From: a virus
DNA: 36,807 bases
Direction: 5' to 3' (one strand)
IMG/VR virus record: IMGVR_UViG_3300032117_000080
Span: 1-36,807 of that record
Position numbers and translations under genes: made by a program. Each line of letters opens with the position of its first letter. The first letter of the stretch is position 1. Positions 23,821-32,026 of this stretch are shown here, one piece after another. The notes under the pieces were generated by a model that ran no database searches, had not been told where the DNA came from, and saw only the letters and a list, made by a program, of their open reading frames with translations.

Positions 23821-26249
23821 TAAGCTGCTTGTGATTGATTTGGTTGCTGTTGTTGTTCTTGCATTTCTTCTTGTGGCTGCTGTTGCATTTGTTGTGCTGC
23901 TTGCTGTGCCTGTTGTTGTAATGCAATTCTATTTCCTGCATTTTTCATAAATAATGGTAATGCTACATTATTTATAATTTCTTGTTCTGTTCCCTTCCAC
24001 TCATTCGGTACTTGTACACCTTTAGCCATTAAATCCATGAATCCTTGCAATAAAATTTCTTCTTTTCTATTATCACTTTCACTTTGGCTTATCTGTCCTT
24101 TTATTTGCATTTCTTGCTGTTGTAATGCTGAATCAGATTGTGCTTTTTGTGCTGCACTTTGCTGTTGTGTTTGTGCGTTCATTTGTGCATTTTGTGCAGC
24201 TTGGTCTTGCTGACCTTTTATTGCTCTTTTTTGCGCTTGCCTGTAAAATAATTCGGCTAATTTTACATCCTCACGAGCCATTCTGCGAATTTTGAACGGG
24301 TCTATATATAGTATAAAATCAGGATTTGTTTGTAATGAATTATTTAACATTCCATCTAATACAGCTATTTCTTGTTCGGTAGGTAACATTCTCATTTTTG
24401 TTTCAAATACCCTACCTTTTACTTCATCTTGTTTTAGTATTTGTCTATACTTTTTACCGTCATAAGAAACACTTGCATTTAATAAACAAGCTACTTTTTT
24501 AGCTGTTTCTTCCATACAATAAAGGAAAGCATCGTACATATAATCTGTTGCATCATTACCTTGTTGAATAGCGGCTTGTACATTACCTTCTGTTACTCTT
24601 GGTTGTGCTGCCTGTTCTGCAAGTGATACATCTTTACCTAATTCGTCTTTTAATACTTGGTAATGGAATTGATAATCTTTTATTAATGATTCTAATTGAT
24701 TGGCAAAACCCGCATTTGGTAATTCTGTAATTGGCATTGGTATTGGGTTTCCTTCTGCATCCCTACCACGATAATATAAATTACCTGATTGTTCCCAAAT
24801 CTTTTGTGCTTCTAACGGTTTAGTCATTGATGCCAACCCTAAATCTAATTCCTGCATTGCATCAATATTAATAGCTGCACCTGCGGGTTTCATTTTAGCT
24901 ACAAGTTGCTGTATTTTCAACCTTGCTAAAATCATTTGGTCTAATGGTTCTTCTATTTTTTCAGGTATTGCAACATTTCTCATATCATAATTCTGATACA
25001 TATAGAATGAATATGAAAATTCTGCATTGCCTAATTCTTTAGGGTCTTGCGGTCTAACCATATTTTGTTTAACACCCCATTCTAACAAATAATTATTATC
25101 AGTTAAATAAACACCTTCATAAATATTCCACTCTTTTTTTTCTATGTATTCCTGATTTTCTTTTAATTTATTAGTTTTACCTTTCTTTATAAATGTACTT
25201 TTAATATCTTTTGCCTTTGTAATAGTTACCCCTGTTGTATCTAAACTTCTTAATTGGTATCTAACTGCATTAATATTCCATTCATCATAGGGTCTTATAA
25301 TGCTTACATTCCAATTATCTAACCATGTTATTTTATCGTATAATTGATATTCTCTTGCCGTACAAGCAAAAGCAAATATTTGTTCTTCGGTTAGTGCATT
25401 TGGATTTTCGGGATGAAATTCTTTACCGTATTTAGCCCTTAATTCACTTATTTTAATTGTATAAACGTGTCCCCTCCATGTAGTATCTCTAAAATCGGGA
25501 TATTCCGAATATGAATAAATCATATTTTCAGGCTTAATCCATTCTACAATAATTTCACCATCTTCATTCATGTATGTATAAGTGCCTATCAATCCTGTTT
25601 CTGCACTATCATGTAATTGTTTTTCTTTTAATACACCTGTCCAACCATTAGCTTCCATAATGTCATTAACACCCATTTCGTATTTTATTTCTTCGGGAAG
25701 TTGGTTGAATTGTAAAACCCATTGGTCTAAATCGTCTTTATCTTCTGGAATAAATTGGTCGGGCTTTGTCATTGGCACACCCGATTGCTGATTTAACATT
25801 GCTAATTTATCTTTATTAGCAAGTATCATTTCTGCTTCGTCTGCTTGTTTTCTTTTTGCTTTTTGACTTTGTAAATCAACCGCCTCAACATCTATTTTTT
25901 CATTCCTTGCCATCCATTGACTAACCATTCTTGATATGGTAGTAGATGCTATTTTAATGCAAGCCCAATTTATATTTGCGTAGTTTACTGTACCGTTAAA
26001 ATCAAGCCTGTCTTGGAATTGACCCATATCAATTCTTCCGTTGGCTATATTTCTATTTTTTCTGAAACGGTTATTTCTAATCCAATAGTAGGAATTATTA
26101 CTTCGTATTGTGGAATTAATATACGCCCCCAAATTCTTGCCATATACCATCCCTCTCTTTTCTTTGGTATCGGAAGTTAATTGAAAATTACGCAACGCTA
26201 AATTGCCGCCACTTTGTTCAGGGGAACTTATAGTAGTTATTGAATCCAA
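23820..26249 (-). CDS. Portal protein, 809 aa
   Basis: Placed directly after TerL and of the usual length for crAss-like portals. The N-terminal phrase GQFQDRLDFNGTVNYANINW (residues 75-94) and following segment RMVSQWMARNEKIDVEAVD are characteristic of this family's portal. The middle is alpha/beta with a clip-like region (KIEEPLDQMILARLKIQQL), and the C-terminal 150 residues are Gln/Ala-rich coiled coil (QQQAQQAAQQMQQQ). Twelve copies would form the dodecameric vertex that packages DNA with TerL. The start used is a TTG just after an in-frame stop; a 10-bp hairpin ends one base before it. An ATG at 26150 (residue 34) is an alternative start. Confidence 0.82.
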   Translation of the reverse strand: MDSITTISSPEQSGGNLALRNFQLTSDTKEKRGMVYGKNLGAYINSTIRSNNSYYWIRNNRFRKNRNIANGRIDMGQFQDRLDFNGTVNYANINWACIKIASTTISRMVSQWMARNEKIDVEAVDLQSQKAKRKQADEAEMILANKDKLAMLNQQSGVPMTKPDQFIPEDKDDLDQWVLQFNQLPEEIKYEMGVNDIMEANGWTGVLKEKQLHDSAETGLIGTYTYMNEDGEIIVEWIKPENMIYSYSEYPDFRDTTWRGHVYTIKISELRAKYGKEFHPENPNALTEEQIFAFACTAREYQLYDKITWLDNWNVSIIRPYDEWNINAVRYQLRSLDTTGVTITKAKDIKSTFIKKGKTNKLKENQEYIEKKEWNIYEGVYLTDNNYLLEWGVKQNMVRPQDPKELGNAEFSYSFYMYQNYDMRNVAIPEKIEEPLDQMILARLKIQQLVAKMKPAGAAINIDAMQELDLGLASMTKPLEAQKIWEQSGNLYYRGRDAEGNPIPMPITELPNAGFANQLESLIKDYQFHYQVLKDELGKDVSLAEQAAQPRVTEGNVQAAIQQGNDATDYMYDAFLYCMEETAKKVACLLNASVSYDGKKYRQILKQDEVKGRVFETKMRMLPTEQEIAVLDGMLNNSLQTNPDFILYIDPFKIRRMAREDVKLAELFYRQAQKRAIKGQQDQAAQNAQMNAQTQQQSAAQKAQSDSALQQQEMQIKGQISQSESDNRKEEILLQGFMDLMAKGVQVPNEWKGTEQEIINNVALPLFMKNAGNRIALQQQAQQAAQQMQQQPQEEMQEQQQQPNQSQAA

Positions 26250-26301
26250 TTACTTAATTTGTAGGTAAAATTAAGTAAACTTTAACAAAAAACAAAAATA
26301 T
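26250..26301 (-). promoter_or_regulatory. Leader of the portal gene: -7 box and hairpin
   Basis: On the minus strand TATTTTTG (26293-26300) fits the -7 consensus; a TTG lies 22 bases upstream. A TTTGTTAAA follows (26281-26289). A 10-bp stem TACTTAATTT/AAATTAAGTA (26251-26277, 7-base loop) then ends one base before the TTG start of portal and could limit its translation. Confidence 0.4.
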
Positions 26302-26317
26302 TTGTTAAATCTTGAAA

Positions 26318-28378
26318 TTAAGCAACTTGCATAGTGCCTTTTTCGTAAGTTTTAATCATTGGCTCTTTTCTTTTTTGTGGCACATATTCTGGTTCTAACA
26401 AACAAACAAGCATCATTAAAAATGACACTATCGTATCATACTTTGTTCTATTATCAGGGTCAAAATCCTTTGATTCGCTTAATATTTCTTCAAAATCTAT
26501 TAAATGTATATTATTTTCAAAATATGCAATACCTACATCTACTTGTTTTGTTAAACTAAATGGAGTTGTCGGAAATCCGTAATATCTTTCTGCTGTTTCT
26601 CTTTTTGATGGGTCTATTGTTAGCATAGGGAATTTACCAAGATATGCAACTTTACCTCGTTCTCTAAAATAAGACAGGAAATCATCACTATTAAATTCAT
26701 ACCAGCATTTATAACCATAATACATAGCGGCAAGCATTACCTGTTCATGTAATGTTTCTTTTATTGGTGGTCTGCCATAAAGATGACCTACCGCTTTGCC
26801 TGTATTATCCGCATTAAAAATATCCATTCTTCTGCCTATCCATGCTGATGCTTTTGAACCAAATTTTCCACCCTGACTATTGCTATAACCATCAATCGCT
26901 ATTACGCCATCTTTTGTTCTTGCGGGTTTTCTTACACCACTATCAATTATATGTTTATTTGAATCTTCTTTTTTGGGTAAGTATGTTACACGCCAATAAA
27001 ATCCATTTTCCGTTTCAGGAACATCCCTATAAGATACTTCCTGTTTATCATTCATGTAAAATAAAATACTTCTTTTTACTATTGGATTATCGTGTAATTC
27101 TTTTTCTCTATTATCAATATTTAATACATTGAATATACACTTATCCGAATCAGTTAAAAATGCTTCCTGTATAGTTAATGGTTCTTTTCTAATACGGGCT
27201 GATAATGCTCTTGGGTTATTTTTTACAGTTTCCCTATCAGCCATTATTGCTTGCAATGTTTTTTCTACATCAGGATAACCGTACAAATCAAAGTTTCTTG
27301 TATTTTTAGCTGACATAAAGAAACGATATAACCCGCTTGAAGTTCTACCATTTTCTTTTTTATTTAATTGGTCGCTTTCATCCCAAAGTAATTTAAAGGC
27401 ATCCTGAATACCATTATTTTCTGTATCAAGTTTTTCAACCGTAGTAGTATAGAGTGCCTTACCTATTATATTACCTTCATCATCAAGCAAACAATATCTT
27501 AATACTTCATGTCTATCATATACATTTACTTCTATTGTCTTTCCTATCTCATCATTTACAAGGCGATGTAGTTTTTGTCCATCATACGCAACTGTATCAG
27601 CACTTTGCCAATCAATAATAGAACCTAATTCATCTTTATCTACATTTTCTTCTGCTTTTTTACCTCTTACATTTGTTTTTTGAAAACGCATTTCAGACTT
27701 TGGGTTTACACCCAATGACATATCATATTCAGGTCTGAAAAATTTAGGTAATCTTCTAAACGGATTAACTACTGTTTTAGCAAAAAATTTCTTCGCATCT
27801 CCACCTGTTTTGCTTTGAATACCACCATTTGTCATTTTAGTTCTTGTTACATATTCAGTAACAAATAAACCTGCTATAAATGATTTACCAAACCTACGTT
27901 TGGTAACTTCCAACATACCCATACAAAAATTATCTTCAATACAATATTGTAAAAAATAAAATTTTTCTAAATCAGGCATACGAAACTTTGGACTTCCAAT
28001 ATCTATACTCCACCATTGTAAATAAAAATAGTGCATACCTGTTAGATATACAGCCTTATCATTATTTTGATACCAAAAACCATTTAATCTTCTATCCCAT
28101 TCTTGTTTTTTAAATTGTTCTAATTTTTCATCGTAAAAATCTACTTCATCTTCTTTTTTCCTTTTATCATAGTCATCCCATTTTTTTATTGTGTCTTTAT
28201 ACCATATAGGCAACGGTATTTTTTCCCAATAACAATCTTTATCATTATTTGAACGTCTATAAACGCCCCTATATTCTATTTTGCTTGTAAAGAAATTCCA
28301 CACATATCCTTCGGGTGGGATACAACAATCCAACCCTTGAATATCTATAATAGTTCCACCTTCTAATTTTTGATACAT
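26318..28378 (-). CDS. terL: Terminase large subunit (TerL), 686 aa
   Basis: The ATPase half shows a Walker A variant VTKRRFGKS (residues 158-166), Walker B HRLVNDEIGK (D276, E277 catalytic) and a coupling motif YTTTVEKL (310-317). The C-terminal nuclease (RNase H fold) begins at GVIAIDGYSNSQGGKFGS (D496). Length is that of large crAss-like TerL proteins. It pumps DNA into the procapsid through the portal and cuts the concatemer. Its ATG overlaps the stop of the 128-aa gene (TAATG), so the two are translationally coupled. Confidence 0.93.
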   Translation of the reverse strand: MYQKLEGGTIIDIQGLDCCIPPEGYVWNFFTSKIEYRGVYRRSNNDKDCYWEKIPLPIWYKDTIKKWDDYDKRKKEDEVDFYDEKLEQFKKQEWDRRLNGFWYQNNDKAVYLTGMHYFYLQWWSIDIGSPKFRMPDLEKFYFLQYCIEDNFCMGMLEVTKRRFGKSFIAGLFVTEYVTRTKMTNGGIQSKTGGDAKKFFAKTVVNPFRRLPKFFRPEYDMSLGVNPKSEMRFQKTNVRGKKAEENVDKDELGSIIDWQSADTVAYDGQKLHRLVNDEIGKTIEVNVYDRHEVLRYCLLDDEGNIIGKALYTTTVEKLDTENNGIQDAFKLLWDESDQLNKKENGRTSSGLYRFFMSAKNTRNFDLYGYPDVEKTLQAIMADRETVKNNPRALSARIRKEPLTIQEAFLTDSDKCIFNVLNIDNREKELHDNPIVKRSILFYMNDKQEVSYRDVPETENGFYWRVTYLPKKEDSNKHIIDSGVRKPARTKDGVIAIDGYSNSQGGKFGSKASAWIGRRMDIFNADNTGKAVGHLYGRPPIKETLHEQVMLAAMYYGYKCWYEFNSDDFLSYFRERGKVAYLGKFPMLTIDPSKRETAERYYGFPTTPFSLTKQVDVGIAYFENNIHLIDFEEILSESKDFDPDNRTKYDTIVSFLMMLVCLLEPEYVPQKRKEPMIKTYEKGTMQVA

Positions 28379-28764
28379 TATTGTTGATTTTGTCCTGCTA
28401 ATTCACCAACTTGGTCTGCCGCCATTTCAGGTGTAAATGGTTTTCTATTAATATTTTCTTGTGGCTTATCTATTGTTATTTCTATACCCGACCTAACACC
28501 TAATGCTGATGCGGATATAGCTATTTTTTCACACTTTTCTAATATAGTAGTAACTCTTTCAAATGCTTTACTATTTTTATCATCCATATCTATATTTTCC
28601 ATACTATTTTTGTTAAGAAGTATGGCAAATTCTGACATTTTCTTTTTTACAGCATAATATAAATTAGAATCACCTTTTTCATACAAATCTATTTTATGCA
28701 ATAAAAACTGATTTTGTTTTTTTAGTTCTTTTATTTCACCTTGTAGTGTTTCTATATCATTCAT
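28378..28764 (-). CDS. Coiled-coil protein, 128 aa; candidate small terminase
   Basis: The N-terminal 35 residues are a coiled coil (IETLQGEIKELKKQNQFLLH), followed by helical segments (KKKMSEFAILLNKNS, ERVTTILEKCEKIAISASAL) and a flexible C-terminus (KPFTPEMAADQVGEL). It is directly upstream of TerL with a 1-base overlap of stop and start, where a small terminase normally sits. No helix-turn-helix is clear, so the TerS role is a hypothesis from position and coiled-coil oligomer pattern. It could instead be an unrelated regulator. Confidence 0.4.
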   Translation of the reverse strand: MNDIETLQGEIKELKKQNQFLLHKIDLYEKGDSNLYYAVKKKMSEFAILLNKNSMENIDMDDKNSKAFERVTTILEKCEKIAISASALGVRSGIEITIDKPQENINRKPFTPEMAADQVGELAGQNQQ

Positions 28765-28951
28765 GAATTATGTTTTGAGATAATTGTTGTTTATAAATTT
28801 GCATTGTTTTTTGTACTATTGAAAATGATTTTGTAAATGGCATATTATTTTTAAATAAATACCATGATGCAGAAACTATAAGATACGGGTTTACATAGTA
28901 GCATTTATCTATTCTTTGTTTAGTGTATTCTATTAATTCTTGTTCACTCAT
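28757..28951 (-). CDS. Small protein, 64 aa, unknown
   Basis: Overlaps its neighbours by 8 bases at each end, which supports translation. Mostly helical with a hydrophobic middle (NPYLIVSASWYLFKNNMPF), which is amphipathic more than a clear membrane segment. No motif is recognised. Grouped with small genes leading to TerL; function unknown. Confidence 0.55.
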   Translation of the reverse strand: MSEQELIEYTKQRIDKCYYVNPYLIVSASWYLFKNNMPFTKSFSIVQKTMQIYKQQLSQNIIHE

Positions 28952-29336
28952 AAACTATGCTTTTCATTGTATTTATTGGTTGTGTATTGCCGTTTCTTAC
29001 ATCATTTGTTGTGCATCCAAATAGGTATTGAAATATCATTTCTCTTTGTTCTTTGTATTCTGCATAGCAAAATTTTTCTAATGATATTAGGTCGTAATAA
29101 TTACCGTCAATATCATCTTCAAAATCAGATTTAAGTTTATTATAAGTTGTTTTAGCACTCCATCCATTTTTTAAACATTCGTCTGCGACATGAAATATAC
29201 TTACTTCAATATTTTTCTTTTTAAGTTCTGAAATAGACATTGATATTGGGTATCCTTCTTGATAAAATAATTTACCTATACCTTTTAAGCATATAGTTCT
29301 ATCCCCAAATTGTTCTACCATTATACCGTTATTCAT
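28944..29336 (-). CDS. Conserved phage protein of unknown function, 130 aa
   Basis: Overlaps the 99-aa gene before it by 8 bases and starts at an ATG at 29336. Phrases such as LFYQEGYPISMSISELKKKN and CLKNGWSAKTTYNKLKSD give a compact alpha/beta protein with a KTTYNKL helix that could recognise nucleic acid. It ends in a flexible tail. No named family recognised. Context: small genes before TerL, possibly replication/packaging accessory. Confidence 0.55.
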   Translation of the reverse strand: MNNGIMVEQFGDRTICLKGIGKLFYQEGYPISMSISELKKKNIEVSIFHVADECLKNGWSAKTTYNKLKSDFEDDIDGNYYDLISLEKFCYAEYKEQREMIFQYLFGCTTNDVRNGNTQPINTMKSIVYE

Positions 29337-29628
29337 ATTGTATTGTTTTTACCCATTCATTAAATGATAATGGTTCAAATTCTTTCCATAAATATCTTAT
29401 TTCTATCCCATAAAATTCTAAATCAGGTTTACCCCATCCATTTGAATTTTTCCATGATTGTCTTTCTATTTCAATCATATCATCCCATTTAGTAAATTCA
29501 TAAATTTTTGAAAAAGATATATTTTCATCTACTATTCTAAGGTGCATTTTATTTTTAAATGCAAGTTTATCTATTAAATAACGACCATATTGTTTTGATA
29601 TTTTTATTTTATTTTCAATATCATTCAT
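29329..29628 (-). CDS. Small protein, 99 aa, unknown
   Basis: ATG at 29628 overlaps the end of the 274-aa gene by 8 bases. The sequence is mixed alpha/beta, aromatic-rich toward the end (WKNSNGWGKPDLEFYGIEIR, LSFNEWVKTIQYE), suggesting a compact binding module. I do not recognise it. Operon position only links it to late genes around TerL. Confidence 0.5.
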   Translation of the reverse strand: MNDIENKIKISKQYGRYLIDKLAFKNKMHLRIVDENISFSKIYEFTKWDDMIEIERQSWKNSNGWGKPDLEFYGIEIRYLWKEFEPLSFNEWVKTIQYE

Positions 29629-30445
29629 ATTTTACAGCTTTATTTGGCTCTAACCCTATTAATAATTCACCTTTTTTTACTTTTTTAGTTAGTTCGTTCA
29701 TTAATGCTATTATTTCTTCTCTATCGTTATATTGATTTTCAAAATGCCTTAATCTTATTATTTTATTTTCTCTACCATCTACATCTTGAAATACTATTGT
29801 GTAATCAGAAGCATAGACTACTTGGCAAACATTGTTTTTATATTCACCACTTGTTATCCAAAGTACATTTTTAACTTGTGTTGGTTCAATGCCTGTTAAA
29901 GTGCCATTATATGGTTTATAAACTCTTAATGCGGTTGCCCATCCTTTACATGGATGCCATTCGTTACTATTTTGTTTTCTATATAAAAAACATTCTTCTT
30001 CAGGTACAGAAAAGTATTTTATTGTGGCTTCTTTTTCTTCTCCCGATAATGATAGGTAATTAAATATTTGATTTACGGGATGGCAGCTATTATGATGGAT
30101 AAGTATTTCAGCCCCTTGTGGTAATCCTTCACCATTTACTACTATTGCATTTACGGGTTCTGTTTCTCGTCTGTTTAGGTTGTTATATTGCCTTTCTAAC
30201 CGTATTTTTAACCCATGCTCAAACGTGTGATTATTTTTACCTTCCATATCTAATTTAACTACAACTCTCCCTTTTACGGGCATTAAATTAGAATCATCAC
30301 GTTCTAATATTTTTTTGTTTATTCTTTCTACTTCTGATGCAACACTTGTTAATACTTCAATTCCTTTCTTTTCAAATCCTAAAATATCTTCTTGTGATAC
30401 AAATGTTTTTGACTTATCGTAATGATACTTTTGATTAATTCGCAT
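29621..30445 (-). CDS. GroES-like barrel protein with C-terminal SH3-like domain, 274 aa
   Basis: Residues 55-123 follow the strand plan of a Cpn10-like barrel: MPVKGRVVVKLDMEGKNN, FEHGLKIRLERQYNN, ETEPVNAIVVNGEGLPQGAE, and ILIHHNSCHP (115-124). The region 190-245 (VKNVLWITSGEYKNNVC, then VVYASDYTIVFQDVDGREN) looks like an SH3/KOW-type barrel. Proteins of this layout are common in Bacteroidota phages. The clustered His residues (H117, H118, H122) may bind metal. Whether it acts as a true GroEL partner is doubtful because no mobile loop is obvious. The start at 30445 overlaps the 79-aa gene. Confidence 0.55.
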   Translation of the reverse strand: MRINQKYHYDKSKTFVSQEDILGFEKKGIEVLTSVASEVERINKKILERDDSNLMPVKGRVVVKLDMEGKNNHTFEHGLKIRLERQYNNLNRRETEPVNAIVVNGEGLPQGAEILIHHNSCHPVNQIFNYLSLSGEEKEATIKYFSVPEEECFLYRKQNSNEWHPCKGWATALRVYKPYNGTLTGIEPTQVKNVLWITSGEYKNNVCQVVYASDYTIVFQDVDGRENKIIRLRHFENQYNDREEIIALMNELTKKVKKGELLIGLEPNKAVKYE

Positions 30446-30674
30446 TATTTTTTATTTCGTGTCTAATTTTATCAAGTGATTCTGCTGATAATGTATTGCT
30501 ATCAAATTCATTCGCCCAATATAATATTTCTTCAAATTTTTGAATTAAAATAAGCGATTCTGATGTTTTACAATTCTTTTTAGCGTGTTCTATTCTTGCT
30601 ACTAAACATTTTTTAATAGCTGTATTTTGTTTTTCTAAATGATTAATATAATCATGTATTTCTTTGCTATTCAT
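30435..30674 (-). CDS. Small helical protein, 79 aa; weak resemblance to Acb2-type cyclic-nucleotide sponges
   Basis: Two helices separated by CKTSE: the first CLVARIEHAKKNCKTSES, the second LILIQKFEEILYWANEFDSN. The pattern of a Ser/Glu turn followed by a helix with K-F-E-E-x-x-x-W resembles the C-terminus of phage Acb2 (Vs.4-like) anti-CBASS proteins, whose typical end reads SRExSLAxTKLEEAxxW. Similarity is weak and the length (79 aa) slightly short. It lies in a run of small genes before TerL. Another small helical protein is an equally likely reading. Confidence 0.35.
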   Translation of the reverse strand: MNSKEIHDYINHLEKQNTAIKKCLVARIEHAKKNCKTSESLILIQKFEEILYWANEFDSNTLSAESLDKIRHEIKNNAN

Positions 30675-30697
30675 AAATTATATATTTAATTAAATAA

Positions 30698-30892
30698 TTA
30701 CTTTTTACCTGTTAGTACGTTTTTAGCAAAATTTGCTTGGCGTTTTGCGGCTTTGCCATATTCACCCCTTAATGCGGCTGCTTTTTTAGAAGCGGGTATT
30801 TTTTCGTTTAGCGGGGTATGGGTTGATTTATGTAATCCGCCTTTTTCTATGGTTATTGGTTTGTACCCTTCACCTTTGATTACTTCTTTCAT
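30698..30892 (-). CDS. Small basic protein, 64 aa
   Basis: N-terminal half contains TIEKGGLHKSTHTPLNEKIP, and the C-terminal half is strongly basic (ASKKAAALRGEYGKAAKRQ, NFAKNVLTGKK). The charge suggests nucleic-acid binding, perhaps inside the head. The ATG at 30892 follows the stop of the 75-aa MCP-motif gene by 4 bases, so it is co-transcribed. Function unknown. Confidence 0.55.
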   Translation of the reverse strand: MKEVIKGEGYKPITIEKGGLHKSTHTPLNEKIPASKKAAALRGEYGKAAKRQANFAKNVLTGKK

Positions 30893-30896
30893 ATTT

Positions 30897-31124
30897 TTAT
30901 ATTTTATCGTGAAATGTCATCATACAATTATAATAATTTTCATTACCGTATTTTGCTACCATTTGTTTATAATAAGACGGTGTTAATAAATTCAAATCGT
31001 TTTGTAATTTATTATTGATTTTACAATCTAAATTTGTAACTTTTTTGTTAAAATCTATTTCACTTATAATCTTAGGTACTACCGCTAATGTAAGCAACGA
31101 TTTAAAAAAGTGATTTCTATTCAT
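30897..31124 (-). CDS. 75-aa protein with Tat-like leader and major-capsid N-arm motif
   Basis: The ATG at 31124 is preferred over an upstream TTG at 31160 because it leaves a 10-base gap after the previous stop. Residues 1-22 (MNRNHFFKSLL, then TLAVVPKII) look like a Tat-type leader with only one Arg (N-R-N in place of R-R). After a spacer, residues 44-70 share LNLLTPSYYKQMVAKYGNE with the MCP, where residues 30-49 read LQLLTPQYYKKYVEKYGNE. Most positions are identical, including LLTP, YYK, KYGNE. The protein ends soon after the motif. It sits between a GT9-like gene and a basic-protein gene. The role is unknown; homology of the motif is near-certain, export is a guess. Confidence 0.65.
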   Translation of the reverse strand: MNRNHFFKSLLTLAVVPKIISEIDFNKKVTNLDCKINNKLQNDLNLLTPSYYKQMVAKYGNENYYNCMMTFHDKI

Positions 31125-31134
31125 AAAATCAAAA

Positions 31135-31950
31135 TTAACAATTATTGAACAATTTACCAAAGAGGTATTCTATGGCATTTTGGTGGTAGCCATCATACGC
31201 ATTTTCACCAATAGGTATTACATTAGGCAAGTTAGGGCTTATTTCTAATAGTCTTGGTACTTTCATAGCTTCTGCAAGTTGAAAACATGATGATTGATTG
31301 CCTAAAAAAAACTTGCATGACTTAATAGCCTGTGCAAGTTCTAAAAAATTATCAACCATTAAATATGGTACTTCTATTTTCCATTGGTCGCAAAATTGTT
31401 CGTATTCATCATAAAGTCCTGCAAATATTATATGCTCTTGGTATTTTTTAAGAAAAAAGTAATTTAGTAGGTAATTTCTGTAACGGTCTGTAAAGTTTAC
31501 GATTATTTTTCCCCTAACTTTATAAAATGATACTTCATCAACTTTTATCCATTCTTTACTTAAATCACATGACATTTGCGGATAAACATAGAAAAGCCAC
31601 CTATTTAAACTGCCTCTTGGTTGATTTGTAAATGTTTCCATTCTTGCTTTATCTAAATCATATTCGTATTCTTGTCCTTCAAAAATTATATAATCTTCAA
31701 TGTATTCCTGACTTATTAATAATGGTCTAAGCATATTGAACATATACTCATTCATTTTTATTGGGTCGTCTTGTTCGTCTTTAAATGGGTGTTTAGCACC
31801 TTCATATCCTTGCCCCTTGCTATTAATATGCTGATAAATAATTGATTTTATACCCGTATTTTTATGTAATTCTTTTATCCCTGCCATAGCAGCCAATAAA
31901 TCACCTGCGGGATTTGCTGTCTTTACTCGAATAAAATTTTCTTCTTTCAT
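31135..31950 (-). CDS. GT9-like (heptosyltransferase-type) glycosyltransferase, 271 aa
   Basis: The start matches the GT9 opening loop: KTANPAGDLLAAMAGIKELH (residues 9-28), where family members carry an RxxxLGD. The C-terminal nucleotide-sugar side is clearer: NFLELAQAIKSCKFFLGNQS (about residues 200-219), then SSCFQLAEAMKVPRLLEISP, parallel to the GT9 phrase with a small/acidic core and an adjacent AxxxxxxP helix. GT9 enzymes add heptose or similar sugars to lipopolysaccharide or proteins. The length is short for the family (usually ~350), as in phage variants. It begins the right part of the divergent region with the plus-strand gene at 32027. Confidence 0.6.
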   Translation of the reverse strand: MKEENFIRVKTANPAGDLLAAMAGIKELHKNTGIKSIIYQHINSKGQGYEGAKHPFKDEQDDPIKMNEYMFNMLRPLLISQEYIEDYIIFEGQEYEYDLDKARMETFTNQPRGSLNRWLFYVYPQMSCDLSKEWIKVDEVSFYKVRGKIIVNFTDRYRNYLLNYFFLKKYQEHIIFAGLYDEYEQFCDQWKIEVPYLMVDNFLELAQAIKSCKFFLGNQSSCFQLAEAMKVPRLLEISPNLPNVIPIGENAYDGYHQNAIEYLFGKLFNNC

Positions 31951-31965
31951 TTGTTAAAATTATGG

Positions 31966-32007
31966 TAAATTTGTTTTCGATAAGGCATTTGCCGAAACAT
32001 TTGTTTC
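31966..32007 (+). promoter_or_regulatory. Promoter and palindromic elements of the lone plus-strand gene
   Basis: The -7 box TAAATTTG (31966-31973) faces the plus-strand gene; a TTTG at 31950-31953 is 12 bases upstream, an unusually short spacer. Two adjacent palindromes follow: GGCATTTGCC (31984-31993) and GAAACATTTGTTTC (31994-32007), both centred on CATTTG. They could be operators, or hairpins in the 5' leader. Confidence 0.5.
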
Positions 32008-32026
32008 AAATTAAAACCATTTTATC

